From assembly GCF_003467445.1 (NCBI RefSeq), contig NZ_QSGS01000010.1, positions 1 to 62,129 on the forward strand: 62,129 nucleotides of DNA. The letters run 5' to 3'. Of the stretch, positions 25,414 to 34,240 are shown piece after piece. Origin of the DNA: Exiguobacterium sp. AM39-5BH. GTDB taxonomy: Bacteria > Bacillota > Bacilli > Exiguobacteriales > Exiguobacteriaceae. The notes under the pieces were generated by a model. It was given only the letters and a program-made list of their open reading frames with translations. It had not been told where the DNA came from and did not search any database. Every line of letters starts with the position of its first letter. The first letter of the stretch is position 1. A program made the position numbers and the translations under genes.

Positions 25414-26198
25414 TGAAAATCGGACTCTTCTGCGCAGCAGGTATGTCAACAAGTATGTTAGTCGAAAAGATGAAAGCGGTTGCCGAGCGTACGTTCATAG
25501 ATGTCGTCTATGACGTGCTTCAAGCACCACTTCAAAACTTGACAGACACACTTGCCGGAGCCGTCATCATCGTGGTGCTCATGTCAGTCATGTGGTGGTG
25601 TGGAATTCACGGTGCTGCCATCCTCATGGGGATTAAGGGACCACTCCTTACAGCTAACGCGCTTCAAAACCGAGCACTCCTCGATGCGGGTGAAACACTC
25701 CTTGCCGGTGAGAACGCGAAAATCGTTACAATCCAGTTCCTCGACGTGTTCACGAAGCTCGGTGGATCAGGCATCACAATCGGGTTCATTATCGCAACAC
25801 TCATCGTCGCCCGCTCGGCTCACTTGAAGCAACTCGGTAAGCTCTCGCTTGCAGCAAGTCTCTTCAACATCAACGAGCCGGTCATCTTCGGGATGCCGAT
25901 TGTGTTCAACCCGATCATGTTCGTACCGTTCGTCATCGTTCCTGCCATCGCATCGTTCATGGTGTACTTCTCAATCCTTTGGGGCTGGGTCGACCCGTTC
26001 AACGCGCTTCAAGTGCCATGGACGACACCACCAGTAATCTCCGGTTTCTTAATCGGCGGATGGCGTGCAGCGCTCTTGCAGATTGCAACGATTGCCATGG
26101 CCGTAGCCGTCTACCTCCCGTTCGTCCGCATGCAAGACCTCGTGTCGTACGGTGAAGAGTTGAAAGCACAAGAAGACGCAGACAAAGCGTCAGCCTAA
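25410..26198 (+). pseudogene. in-frame fusion of PTS IIB start to IIC C-terminal half
   Basis: Residues 1-27 are the start of a cellobiose-type IIB (KIGLFCAAGMSTSMLVEKM, Cys8 phosphorylation site). From about residue 29 the protein is the second half of a IIC permease (FIDVVYDVLQAPL, GIHGAAILMGI, and the substrate-site motif NINEPVIFGMPIVFNP). The C-terminal two thirds of IIB and roughly the first half of IIC are missing. The join lies near 25490 and keeps the frame, so a 262-residue chimera would be made. A deletion from IIB into IIC (or an assembly collapse) is the simplest explanation. It is unlikely to transport sugar. Confidence 0.85.
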
Positions 26199-26209
26199 GC
26201 CCAAGACAA

Positions 26210-26240
26210 CCCTTCTCAGCGATGAGAAGGGCTGTTATAT
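26210..26240 (+). terminator. terminator of the PTS genes
   Basis: CCCTTCTCA/TGAGAAGGG with a four-base loop is followed by a T-rich stretch, 12 bases after the stop. Confidence 0.75.
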
Positions 26241-26272
26241 TTAGGAAAATGAGTATGAGAGTTGGTAAATAG

Positions 26273-26422
26273 ATGAAACGAAATTATACGGTCACGTTCT
26301 GCTTATTGATGAGCGCCTCGTTCCTTGCCGGCATCGCTCTAGAGTCTGTCGTCCCGTTCGTACTAGGAGTCGTCTTTCTATTCGCAGCTGGCGTTCAAGC
26401 CAGGAAAGAAATCATTCATTAA
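26273..26422 (+). CDS. small hydrophobic protein
   Basis: This is a 49-residue frame with two hydrophobic segments (FCLLMSASFLAGIAL and VVPFVLGVVFLFAAGV) flanked by Lys/Arg. The ribosome site is weak. It ends just before a strong hairpin. Hydrophobic pattern and terminator placement argue for a real gene, but this is a short-frame call. Confidence 0.45.
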   Translation: MKRNYTVTFCLLMSASFLAGIALESVVPFVLGVVFLFAAGVQARKEIIH

Positions 26423-26424
26423 CA

Positions 26425-26458
26425 AGCAGCCAGCCTATTCGTAGCGCTGGCTGCTTTC
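26425..26458. terminator. bidirectional terminator
   Basis: AGCAGCCAGC/GCTGGCTGCT with an 11-base loop lies between the small hydrophobic gene and the convergent gene ending at 26461. Confidence 0.8.
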
Positions 26459-26460
26459 GA

Positions 26461-26910
26461 TTACAGATCTCGAATCGGATATGCGTCGGCGATTGCCTGT
26501 AACCCTTCCAAAAAACGCGTCACATTGCTCACAGACGTCTCAAACGTGAACGCAAGCTCCTCAGATTCCCCTTCAAGCGGATGTTCGACATATCCCTTTA
26601 CCGTGACCTCATCCCCATCCGTGTCCCTCCTCGTCATCGTCAAGCGGATATACGGTTCTGTCGGTTCGAACTCGACTTCTTGCATGTCACCGGCAACGAA
26701 CGACTCGAACACCGGTATGTAGTGAGCCACGAGCAGGCTGTCGAGCATGACGTCATCGAATGTGATGCGATGGTCCGGCGTATGAAGCCCGACCCAGTTG
26801 CGATGCCAGGCCGCGTCATGGATGTTGTCGGCGTCCGGATAGGCATAGGCGTAGCTTTCAATCGTTACATCACATGACTCATCTCGTGACATCAATTTGG
26901 CGATGGGCAT
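26461..26910 (-). CDS. hypothetical protein, WapI-like immunity protein candidate
   Basis: This 149-residue soluble acidic protein has N-terminal VTIESYAYAYPDADNIHDAAWHR followed by alternating strand-like segments (EVEFEPTEPYIRLTMTRRD, ELAFTFETSVSN) and a final helix. Short beta-rich proteins opening with a YPD...WLxV pattern occur in WapI-type immunity families; the match is by eye and not secure. It is preceded by the membrane protein gene 26913-27416 with two bases between, so they form one transcript. No toxin gene is nearby. Confidence 0.5.
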   Translation of the reverse strand: MPIAKLMSRDESCDVTIESYAYAYPDADNIHDAAWHRNWVGLHTPDHRITFDDVMLDSLLVAHYIPVFESFVAGDMQEVEFEPTEPYIRLTMTRRDTDGDEVTVKGYVEHPLEGESEELAFTFETSVSNVTRFLEGLQAIADAYPIRDL

Positions 26911-26912
26911 CG

Positions 26913-27416
26913 TTATCCGTCCTTCCTGAGCGAATAACCGTCAATCTCCTGTAGACGCATCCGTTTCTGATCGACGGCCGCATGGATGATAACCGTCACG
27001 CCTGGATTGAGTTCCATCATCTTCTTGATTTTCGTCAAGTCGTCGCCTTTGATCTCGACCGGCAAGACGAACTCGCCTTCCTTCAAGTGAATGAACTTGA
27101 TTTTTCCTTTGTCGTCATAGCCTGTCACTTCGTACGTCGCATATTCACGTTTCATCAACATCTCCCCTTCTTCCGAATCAATCTCCACACCGAGATCACA
27201 AATTTCCCGTTCCCGTTCAATCCGTTTGTCCCGTTCCATCAGTCCTCTCACGCCTAAAAAAGAAGAGAACAACACAATAAAGATCATGAGGACATTCGAA
27301 TAGACAAACCCATAGAGCAAACCGTACATGAACCAGCACAGCAACGACATCATCATAAGCGTGGTCGTCTTACCCTGTTCCCGCTCTTGATCCGTTCTAT
27401 GGTGTGACGCCATCAT
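26913..27416 (-). CDS. hypothetical membrane protein
   Basis: This protein of about 167 residues starts at ATGATG behind GAGGAGG. Two TM helices occupy roughly residues 15-60 (MMMSLLCWFMYGLLYGFVYS and MIFIVLFSSFLGVRGL); the rest is a soluble, mostly beta-like domain (FVLPVEIKGDDLTKIKKMM, VTVIIHAAVDQKRMRLQEI). No family was recognised. It is co-transcribed with the downstream immunity-like gene. Confidence 0.7.
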   Translation of the reverse strand: MMASHHRTDQEREQGKTTTLMMMSLLCWFMYGLLYGFVYSNVLMIFIVLFSSFLGVRGLMERDKRIEREREICDLGVEIDSEEGEMLMKREYATYEVTGYDDKGKIKFIHLKEGEFVLPVEIKGDDLTKIKKMMELNPGVTVIIHAAVDQKRMRLQEIDGYSLRKDG

Positions 27417-27466
27417 CCGTCCTCCTCTCCATACTTCATACGTTCCCCGCTTGAATCGGTTCCACA

Positions 27467-27492
27467 CAAAAAATACCCCTGTAGCGGCAGGG
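27467..27492 (-). terminator. terminator of the sugar-binding protein gene
   Basis: CCCTG/CAGGG with a six-base loop is followed on the minus strand by GTATTTTTT, just after the stop of the binding-protein gene. Confidence 0.65.
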
Positions 27493-27503
27493 ATGGATCC
27501 AGC

Positions 27504-28439
27504 TTACGCCTCGACGCTATCCGCGTGTTTGGCTTTCTGGTCCGCGATGACGCCTGCGTACCATTTCGCGCTGTCTTTCAAGACGCTGTGGAGACCCCAT
27601 GTCGGAAGGACGTAAGAGAAGACTTGTGTCTCCACTTCTTTGCCGTCTTCTTTCACTTTGATCGGCTTCGAGATCCCTTCGAACCAAGATGGTGACCATT
27701 CTGGAGCGAGTGCCATGTATTGTTTCTCACGAAGCTCCTTCGCGTAGTCCATGTAGTTGATCTTGTCTTCTGTCAAGACGAGTTCGTTCTTGTCGTTTAC
27801 CCATGCTTCTGGGTTCGCGCCTTGTGAGAACCAACGAATCGCGCCTTCGTCCGGGAACATTTTGTAGCCTTTTTGCTTCATCTTCTCTGCAACTTCGAAG
27901 ACGCCGTCCATCGAGCTCATCATGTTGCCGATTTCAGCCGGATCGTCCGTACCGAGCACTTCTTTCGCTAAGCTACGTTTGTAGTAGACGCCACCTGGTG
28001 TCGTTTGCCACGAAAGCGCGCGCACGTTGCCATCTTTATCTTTCCCGAGGTCGAAGACGTAAGGGATGTAATCGTCTGAGATATCGTCGACGTTATAAGG
28101 CTCGTCTGAAAGGTTTTCCCAGTATCCTGCGTCAACCCATTGCTTGAGGAACGCGATTTCGCCTGTGAAGACGTCCGGTGCCCCAACGCCGCTTTCAAGT
28201 GCCGGCTTAAGTTTTGTCGGATAGTCCGCGATTGGAACGATTGTCAATTCGACCTTGACGCCGTTCTTCTCTTCGTATGTTTTGATTGGTTCTTTGAGTT
28301 CATCCGTGAACGACCAAACTTTAAGTACGTCGTCTTTGCCGCCTGTTGCTTCCGAAGATCCTTCGTCGTTCGAGCAAGCACCCAAGACGCCGACTGATAG
28401 TGCTCCGATCGAGAGTAAGCTGACTAATTTTTTACGCAT
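27504..28439 (-). CDS. sugar ABC transporter substrate-binding lipoprotein, shortened
   Basis: This 311-residue carbohydrate-type solute-binding protein has a lipoprotein signal (lipobox VLGACS, Cys about residue 22) and typical features: LKVWSFTDELKEP, VPIADYPTKLKPALESG, and APDVFTGEIAFLKQWVDAGY. Family members are usually over 400 residues and continue with a WGGTW-type region; here the text runs from TWGLHSVLKDSA straight to a short unrelated-looking end, so about 100 C-terminal residues are missing. No permease or ATPase genes follow. LacI-type operators precede it. It is probably non-functional or an orphan receptor. Confidence 0.8.
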   Translation of the reverse strand: MRKKLVSLLSIGALSVGVLGACSNDEGSSEATGGKDDVLKVWSFTDELKEPIKTYEEKNGVKVELTIVPIADYPTKLKPALESGVGAPDVFTGEIAFLKQWVDAGYWENLSDEPYNVDDISDDYIPYVFDLGKDKDGNVRALSWQTTPGGVYYKRSLAKEVLGTDDPAEIGNMMSSMDGVFEVAEKMKQKGYKMFPDEGAIRWFSQGANPEAWVNDKNELVLTEDKINYMDYAKELREKQYMALAPEWSPSWFEGISKPIKVKEDGKEVETQVFSYVLPTWGLHSVLKDSAKWYAGVIADQKAKHADSVEA

Positions 28440-28500
28440 GTGTGAACCATCCTTTATTAATAATTTTGAGAAAAAGCTTGCAAGAAGAGGTAAACATTTT

Positions 28501-28551
28501 TCGAAAGTTCTTTCGAAAATAGTTAAATAAAATATCGAAAGCGGTTTCGAT
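28501..28551 (-). promoter_or_regulatory. two LacI-type operators before the sugar-binding protein gene
   Basis: TCGAAAGTTCTTTCGA (28501-28516) and ATCGAAAGCGGTTTCGAT (28534-28551) are palindromes of the class bound by LacI/GalR regulators. A third imperfect copy lies near 28565-28580. They match the perfect palindrome in front of the adjacent lacI-type gene, so that regulator is the likely ligand. Confidence 0.7.
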
Positions 28552-28637
28552 TTGGGGTGAATGATTTTCGAAATCGTTCTTTTCTCTCCATTCCGCTGAA
28601 GCGAACAGAGCGACTTCGAAAGATCATCGTGACTTGT

Positions 28638-29650
28638 TTACTTTTTGACCGGTGCGCATGACGCCCGTTCAATCAATCTGACCGGGATAATGCGACGCTC
28701 CGTCCGTCGTTCTTTGGCCGTCATTTGTTCGAGGAGCAGTTCAGCGGCCGCCTCCCCGATTTCGTCTGTATCTTGACGAATCGTTGTCAGCTTTGGCGTA
28801 ATGTACTTGATCATCTCGATGTCGTCATAGCCGATGATCGAGATGTCTTCCGGGACCCTGAGACCATATTCATGGACGGCTTCGATGGCCCCGATGGCCA
28901 TTTGATCGCCTGCGACGAAGACTGCGGTCGGCGGTGACTCCAGTTGTAATAACTTCTCCATCGCCTGCTTGCCTTCTTCGACCGAGAAGAACCCGGCGTT
29001 GACCAAGTATCCTGGTTGAATCGGTAACTCGAGCGCGTGCATCGCAAGCTCATATCCTTTGATGCGGGCCGCACCGGCATCAATCGACGAATCTCCGGCG
29101 ATGTGTGCGATGGCGCGGTGGCCCAGCCCGTACAAGTACTCGACGGCAAGGCGAGCTCCAGCCGTGTTGTCCGAGTAGACGACGCTGCAATTGGCGCTGT
29201 CCATGTCGACGACGACGATCGGGATGTCGCTTTGCATGAGTTCTTGAACTTGCTCATCCATCCGGTCCGAGCAAATGACGACGATGCCGTCGACTGCTCG
29301 ATGTTTGAAGTGCTCGAGGTAACTCATGTCACGATTGCGGAGGTTACGTGAGACGAAAATCAAATCGTAGCCGTGTTCCTCGGTGGCGTGACGGAAACTT
29401 TCGATGATGCCGTTAAAAAATGGATGCTTCATTCCGACTTCATTCGCTTCTGAGAACATGACCCCGATCGCCCATGATTTTTTGTCGATAACGACTGTGC
29501 GTGCGCGTTCGGCAGATAGTCCATCTCTTCCGCGGCTTGTAATATTTTGGCTCTCGTCTTTTTGCTGACGTCCTTATAGTTATTTAACGCCTTGGAGACG
29601 GTCGTAATCGAAAAGCCAGTTTTTTTTGCTAAATCATAAATCGTACCCAT
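28638..29650 (-). pseudogene. LacI/GalR family regulator, split by a one-base deletion
   Basis: The N-terminal HTH is intact (TIYDLAKKTGFSITTVSKAL) and the hinge reads AQSLSTK. The effector domain continues in another frame from VMFSEANEVGMKHPFFNGI to the end (DISIIGYDDIEMIKYITP, LTTIRQDTDEIG). Restoring one A in the A-run near 29477-29482 rejoins them as STKKSWAIGVMFSE, the normal LacI continuation. As written, translation stops after residue 73 and leaves only a DNA-binding domain. It controls itself and the sugar-binding gene by operator placement. Homopolymer length makes a sequencing error plausible. Confidence 0.9.
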
Positions 29651-29665
29651 GTCATTCCCCTCTTC

Positions 29666-29681
29666 CCGAAAGCGCTTTCGG
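29666..29681 (-). promoter_or_regulatory. LacI-type operator at its own gene
   Basis: CCGAAAGCGCTTTCGG is a perfect 16-bp palindrome 15 bases upstream of the regulator start, implying autoregulation. It shares CGAAAGC/TTTCG with the operators at 28501-28551. Confidence 0.75.
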
Positions 29682-29812
29682 TAACTTGATTGTAGTGTAT
29701 GAATTTGTAGGAATCAATTCTTTTTCGTGGAATATTTCGCGATTTATTTTCGTACCGTGTTTCTTCTATATTAACGGATAAAGTCACTCTTTGTCGTCAG
29801 TGTGTACAAACC

Positions 29813-29851
29813 AAAAGAGCAGTCCACTGAAACATAATCTCAGGACTGCTC
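29813..29851 (-). terminator. terminator of the mrr gene
   Basis: GAGCAGTCC/GGACTGCTC with a 17-base loop is followed on the minus strand by TTTTGG, 27 bases beyond the mrr stop. Confidence 0.7.
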
Positions 29852-29878
29852 AGCATAGAGTGACGTTAAATAAGTGAC

Positions 29879-30795
29879 CTACAAGGATGCCTCTTCGAAA
29901 TAATCTAAGTCAAGTTTTTTTATCACATATTCCGCTTCATGAGACACACCGACGTTATAAGTGAACATCAAGTCAGTAAGTTTATGACCATCTATTAAAA
30001 TTACTCTCTTATCAATGCCTCGGGCGTATTCCATCGCCTCTTTAGAGAACTTTGAAGTCGTTATAAATATTCCTTTTGAGGCTTTCTTCCCAACGAGGCT
30101 TCCGACAAACCCTTGAATATCAGGTCGTGATACTGTCGATTCAAGTCTCCATCGTTTGGCTTGCAAAAAAATCATATCCAAGCCCAGAACGTCCTCTTTG
30201 ATGATTCCGTCGATTCCCTCATCTCCAGATTTTCCGATTGCTTGCCCCGCGTCTTTCACGGACCCACCATATCCCATCGCAACTACCAAATCGACAATCA
30301 GTTGTTCAAAAAAATGAGGCGAGCATAGAAGAATTTTTTCAAGCATCTGATTTTGCAGCGTCTCTTTCAAAATTTGATGGTTCTCTGCAATTAATTCATA
30401 GGGCGTTTTCTCTTCATTACGATCTGTCCTAGTTTCTTCATTCTGCTTAGGGGTATTGGCAAATGATTTAAAGCTTGGATATCGCATCAGAAATTTTTTG
30501 TCTAATCGTGTGATGGCAGGGTCATTAATCAATTGAAGGCCTCATCTGTAATTTGAAAAACCGCTCTTCTCACGACTCTAATCAAGCCCGCTTTATTCAA
30601 ATAAGTTCTTGTCCAGCCTATACGATTCACCAATAACGTTTGCTGACCACTTGGCAACTTTTCAGTAATTTCCGACTCTGTAAGTTTGAAATAGTCCGCA
30701 AGTGATTCGTACATTTCTTGCAATGTATGTTCTTCCCCATCAGACAATACTACAAGAAAAGGATACATAAATTCTTGATAGCCCGGAACACTCAT
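29879..30795 (-). pseudogene. mrr: Mrr-type restriction endonuclease, split by a one-base deletion
   Basis: Mrr is a type IV enzyme that cuts modified DNA. The N-terminal winged-helix part (SVPGYQEFMYPFLVVLSDGE to RRAVFQITDE) is in one frame. The PD-(D/E)XK catalytic part is in another: FFEQLIVDLVVAMGYGGSV, GKSGDEGIDGIIKED (catalytic Asp), then FLQAKRW. Family proteins read ITDEGLQLIN at the join; restoring a G in the GG run near 30540 does so. The start at 30795 follows GGAGG at seven bases. All catalytic residues remain, so a sequencing error would leave a functional enzyme. No methylase is adjacent, as usual for Mrr. Confidence 0.9.
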
Positions 30796-30845
30796 CCTTC
30801 TACCTCCATTCAAAATTGTTCATTTAGTACATATTCCAGGTTTCG

Positions 30846-31718
30846 TCAATGAGTCCTTGTATATAACCAAACGAGATTCGTGAATTTCTGTACTTCCGTC
30901 TCTCCCGTCACACCTTTGAACAAACGTTGAAACGGCTTGAGCAACTGCTCGATGACAATTTTACGAAGGCGGTCTTGATGCAACTCATACGTAATCACCT
31001 CAAACAAATCCGCTTGTTCTTCAGTCATCTTGACGTGTGCATGAATCCGTTCCGCCATCTGAATCAACTCGTCTTTCGTGACGAGGTTTTTATCCGTCGT
31101 GCCGCGCATCTGGTCGACCGTAACCGGATTTAAAATATGCTCGTTCGTCTCGACCATGCGGGCCGCCATCAGCTCGACGTAAGCGTACAAGTTACGAATC
31201 AGTTTCTGGATGGAATAGGCCGTGTTTGTGATACGAAGGGTAAATAAGATATGTTGTAACATCCCATTGAAGAGAACGGTCAATTCGACCGAGTACGGGC
31301 GAATCTCCTCGCCGATAATCTCGGTCAGACGCATGGCGAGCCACTCGATCTCATAGACGCGGTGTTGTAGGACGAGCTTTTTCAATTCAGGTTCATTCGC
31401 CGACATGATCGATTCGAACAAAGCGTGGAGGTTCCTTTCTTCATTCAATTGAATGAGGATGGAGATCTGCTCAATAAAGACATCCTTGTCACGCTTGTCC
31501 CGTCCCATCTGCATTTCGATGCGGCGCTGGCCGGCATCATAGCGCAAGTTCTCGAGAATGTTGGCGACACAGTCCGTCTTCGAGGCGAAGTAATTGTAGA
31601 ACGTCCCTTTCGAGATGTTCGCCCGTTCAATGATTTCTTGGACCGACGTCTGTTGGACCCCGTTCTCAATGAAGAGGTTCATGGCGACATCGGCGACTTT
31701 TCGTTTCTTCTCTTTCAT
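30846..31718 (-). CDS. TetR/AcrR family regulator
   Basis: This protein of about 290 residues has an N-terminal TetR HTH (KVADVAMNLFIENGV, VQEIIERANISKGTFYNYFA) and an unusually long C-terminal ligand domain (family members are normally about 200 residues). The start at 31718 follows GGAG at a sensible distance; the ATG 27 bases upstream has none. It is divergent from the DHA2 efflux gene, and a palindrome over that gene's promoter is the likely operator, so it should repress efflux until a drug-like ligand binds. Confidence 0.88.
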   Translation of the reverse strand: MKEKKRKVADVAMNLFIENGVQQTSVQEIIERANISKGTFYNYFASKTDCVANILENLRYDAGQRRIEMQMGRDKRDKDVFIEQISILIQLNEERNLHALFESIMSANEPELKKLVLQHRVYEIEWLAMRLTEIIGEEIRPYSVELTVLFNGMLQHILFTLRITNTAYSIQKLIRNLYAYVELMAARMVETNEHILNPVTVDQMRGTTDKNLVTKDELIQMAERIHAHVKMTEEQADLFEVITYELHQDRLRKIVIEQLLKPFQRLFKGVTGETEVQKFTNLVWLYTRTH

Positions 31719-31788
31719 ATCATTTCCTGCTCCGTTCTGTTTCATTTATAGATTCAGTATATCATTTTGAACTGATAGTACAAATTGG

Positions 31789-31817
31789 TTGATTTATTTA
31801 TACGACGGGTATAAAAT
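31789..31817 (+). promoter_or_regulatory. efflux promoter with overlapping TetR-type palindrome
   Basis: TTGATT (31789-31794) and TAAAAT (31812-31817) are separated by 17 bases. The palindrome TTATAC-GACGG-GTATAA (31798-31814) covers the spacer and -10, ideal for repression by the divergent TetR-family protein. Confidence 0.65.
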
Positions 31818-31873
31818 CACTACATCGACACTTACTAGTATATAACTATTCAGAACATAAAGGAGCAACTCGT

Positions 31874-33367
31874 ATGAAACCAGAATTCCAAAAGAAACCA
31901 CCGTATCTCATGCTCGCGGTCCTCTTTGCCGGGGCGTTCATCGCCTTCTTGAACAACTCATTATTGAACGTCGCGCTCCCATCGATCATGGTCGATTTGG
32001 AGATTGCCGACTACTCGACGGTCCAGTGGCTCGCGACGGGCTTCATGCTCGTGACAGGTGTCCTCGTCCCAGCATCGGCCTACTTGATCACCCGGTTCTC
32101 GAACCGGAGCCTCTTTATCACTTCGATGGCGATTTTCGCTGTCGGGACGGCTATCGCTGCCTTTTCACCGAACTTCGGCCTTTTACTTACAGGTCGGATG
32201 ATTCAAGCGGTCGGTGCCTCGACGATGGGGCCACTCTTGATGAACGTCATGCTCGTCAGTTTCCCGCGTGAAAAACGTGGAACGGCGATGGGGATTTTCG
32301 GTCTCGTCATGATTTCAGCACCAGCGATCGGTCCGACACTTTCAGGTTACATCGTCGAGTATTACGACTGGCGCGTATTGTTTGAGATGATTCTCCCGCT
32401 CGCCATCATCGGTCTCGGTCTCGCCATTTGGAAAGCTGAGAACGTCATGGTCCAGAATAAAGATCAATCGCTCGACTATTTGTCACTCGTCTTGTCGACA
32501 ATCGGATTTGGTGGCGTCTTGTACGGTGTCAGTTCAGCAAGTTCCGATGGTTGGGATAACCCAATCGTCTTGACGACGATGATTGTCGGATTCGTCGCGT
32601 TAATCGCCTTCGTCATCCGTCAACTCAACATGGAGAAACCACTGCTCGACTTGCGGGCGTACAAATACCCGATGTTCGCACTCGCATCAATTATCGCAAT
32701 CGTCAACGCCGTCGCCATGTTCTCTGGAATGATTTTGACACCGGCTTACGTTCAAAGTGTGCGCGGTATCTCGCCGCTCGACTCCGGGCTCATGTTGTTA
32801 CCGGGTGCGATCATCATGGGGATTATGTCCCCGATCACAGGGAAACTGTTCGATAAGTTCGGACCGAAGTTGCTCGCAATCACAGGTCTCACGATTACCG
32901 CGATCTCGACATACATGCTCGCCAACGTCCAACTCGATTCGACGTACACGTACATCGTGACGACGTACACGCTTCGTATGTTCGGGATGTCGATGGTCAT
33001 GATGCCGATCATGACGAACGGTCTCAACCAGTTGCCGACAAGCCTCAACCCGCACGGAACGGCCATCAATAACACAGCCCAACAAGTATCCGGTGCGATT
33101 GGGACAGCTGTTTTGGTGACGATTATGAACTCTGTCACGAAAACAGAAGCCGAATCACTTATGACCGGTGTCGACCCAGCAACACTCACTGAGAGTACGA
33201 TGGGTGCGTTGACGCAACAAGCGTTACTGTCAGGGATTCAGTACTCGTTCTACGTCGCACTCGGCATGAATATTTTGGCGCTCATCTTAGCGTTCTTTGT
33301 GAAGCGGGTTGATGTTAAGAAATTCGACTTTAAAGAAGATGCAGAAGAGCTCAAAAAAGCGAATTAA
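31874..33367 (+). CDS. MFS drug efflux transporter, DHA2 (EmrB/QacA) type
   Basis: This 497-residue, 14-TM transporter exports drugs in exchange for protons. Family motifs are visible: NVALPSIMVDL with WLATGFMLV (motif D1 region), LLLTGRMIQAVGAS and GPTLSGYIVEYYDWRVLF (motif C, GxxxGPxxGG-like). The start follows AAAGGAG. It is divergent from a TetR-family gene and ends in its own terminator. The substrate range cannot be predicted. Confidence 0.92.
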   Translation: MKPEFQKKPPYLMLAVLFAGAFIAFLNNSLLNVALPSIMVDLEIADYSTVQWLATGFMLVTGVLVPASAYLITRFSNRSLFITSMAIFAVGTAIAAFSPNFGLLLTGRMIQAVGASTMGPLLMNVMLVSFPREKRGTAMGIFGLVMISAPAIGPTLSGYIVEYYDWRVLFEMILPLAIIGLGLAIWKAENVMVQNKDQSLDYLSLVLSTIGFGGVLYGVSSASSDGWDNPIVLTTMIVGFVALIAFVIRQLNMEKPLLDLRAYKYPMFALASIIAIVNAVAMFSGMILTPAYVQSVRGISPLDSGLMLLPGAIIMGIMSPITGKLFDKFGPKLLAITGLTITAISTYMLANVQLDSTYTYIVTTYTLRMFGMSMVMMPIMTNGLNQLPTSLNPHGTAINNTAQQVSGAIGTAVLVTIMNSVTKTEAESLMTGVDPATLTESTMGALTQQALLSGIQYSFYVALGMNILALILAFFVKRVDVKKFDFKEDAEELKKAN

Positions 33368-33370
33368 CAC

Positions 33371-33405
33371 AACAAGCCGTCCTATTTGATTAGGACGGCT
33401 TGTTT
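33371..33405. terminator. bidirectional terminator
   Basis: ACAAGCCGTCCTA/TAGGACGGCTTGT with a six-base loop lies between the efflux gene and the convergent gene ending at 33411. Confidence 0.9.
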
Positions 33406-33410
33406 CTGTC

Positions 33411-34055
33411 TTATTTCATTCGCTTCACTGTCACATACTCTTGTAACAGGAAATTGATTTTATTGACTTGATACGGTTGTACATCCTTTGACGCTTCCAC
33501 ATACTCCTCGTGTTGCGGATGAGCCGGGTCGTTCAAGATGTCTTGAATCATCTGATTCCCAGCCATTCCTCCGACATCTTCAAACGGCGTCTCTCCTTCC
33601 CACTCTGTCACCATCGGATATGGATACGGGTAGTTGTCGACGACTTGTTCGAGCGTTAGTTGATGTTGCCACTCCTCGCCATAGTCGTACGTATAGTAGA
33701 GTGTTTGATGAGACTCGATAACATTCGGAAGCTTCACGTTTTTCATATCCCGAACCGTCACTTGTTTGAAGCGTTCTAATAGGCCCTTTTCAAAATCACT
33801 CAGTTTTGACTGTTCCTTCAAATGTGCGAGGCGACTTTTGTGTTCATACACTTCCTCAGGGTTTAACACGAACCGGAGCATCGGCTTTCGTAAATCATCT
33901 TCGAACTTCGCCAAGTGTGAGTCGTCCCACCACATCACGATTTGAATGGCATCATGAAGTCGTTTGAAGTTCGTCTCGGCCGGGATGATAAAGCGGCGCC
34001 ATACGGGGGTCGGGCTGTCCAATAGTTTTATTTGAAATTGATATGCTTTAAACAT
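33411..34055 (-). CDS. plasmid pRiA4b ORF-3-like protein
   Basis: This 214-residue protein matches the pRiA4b ORF-3 family: YQFQIKLLDSPTPVWRRFIIP at the N-terminus (IxPxIWRRxxVP pattern), LHDAIQIVMWWDDSHLAKF, and TYDYGEEWQHQLTLE with the conserved YDFGDxWxH core. The biochemical function is unknown. AGGAGG lies ten bases upstream of the ATG. It is single gene with no obvious partner. Confidence 0.88.
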   Translation of the reverse strand: MFKAYQFQIKLLDSPTPVWRRFIIPAETNFKRLHDAIQIVMWWDDSHLAKFEDDLRKPMLRFVLNPEEVYEHKSRLAHLKEQSKLSDFEKGLLERFKQVTVRDMKNVKLPNVIESHQTLYYTYDYGEEWQHQLTLEQVVDNYPYPYPMVTEWEGETPFEDVGGMAGNQMIQDILNDPAHPQHEEYVEASKDVQPYQVNKINFLLQEYVTVKRMK

Positions 34056-34240
34056 AGATTATGATCCTCCTAGTTTCGTTTTGGCCGTTTCACTTGAACG
34101 TGACAAGCCGACAACCGATTCGCCCATTCTTTGTTCATGTAAATTGGATTTTATTCCCTCTTCCTGAAAATGAAGCAACCAATCTGATTATTATATGGTA
34201 TTATTTGTATAGTTTGTTGAATCGAATCGGAGGCCTCTTG

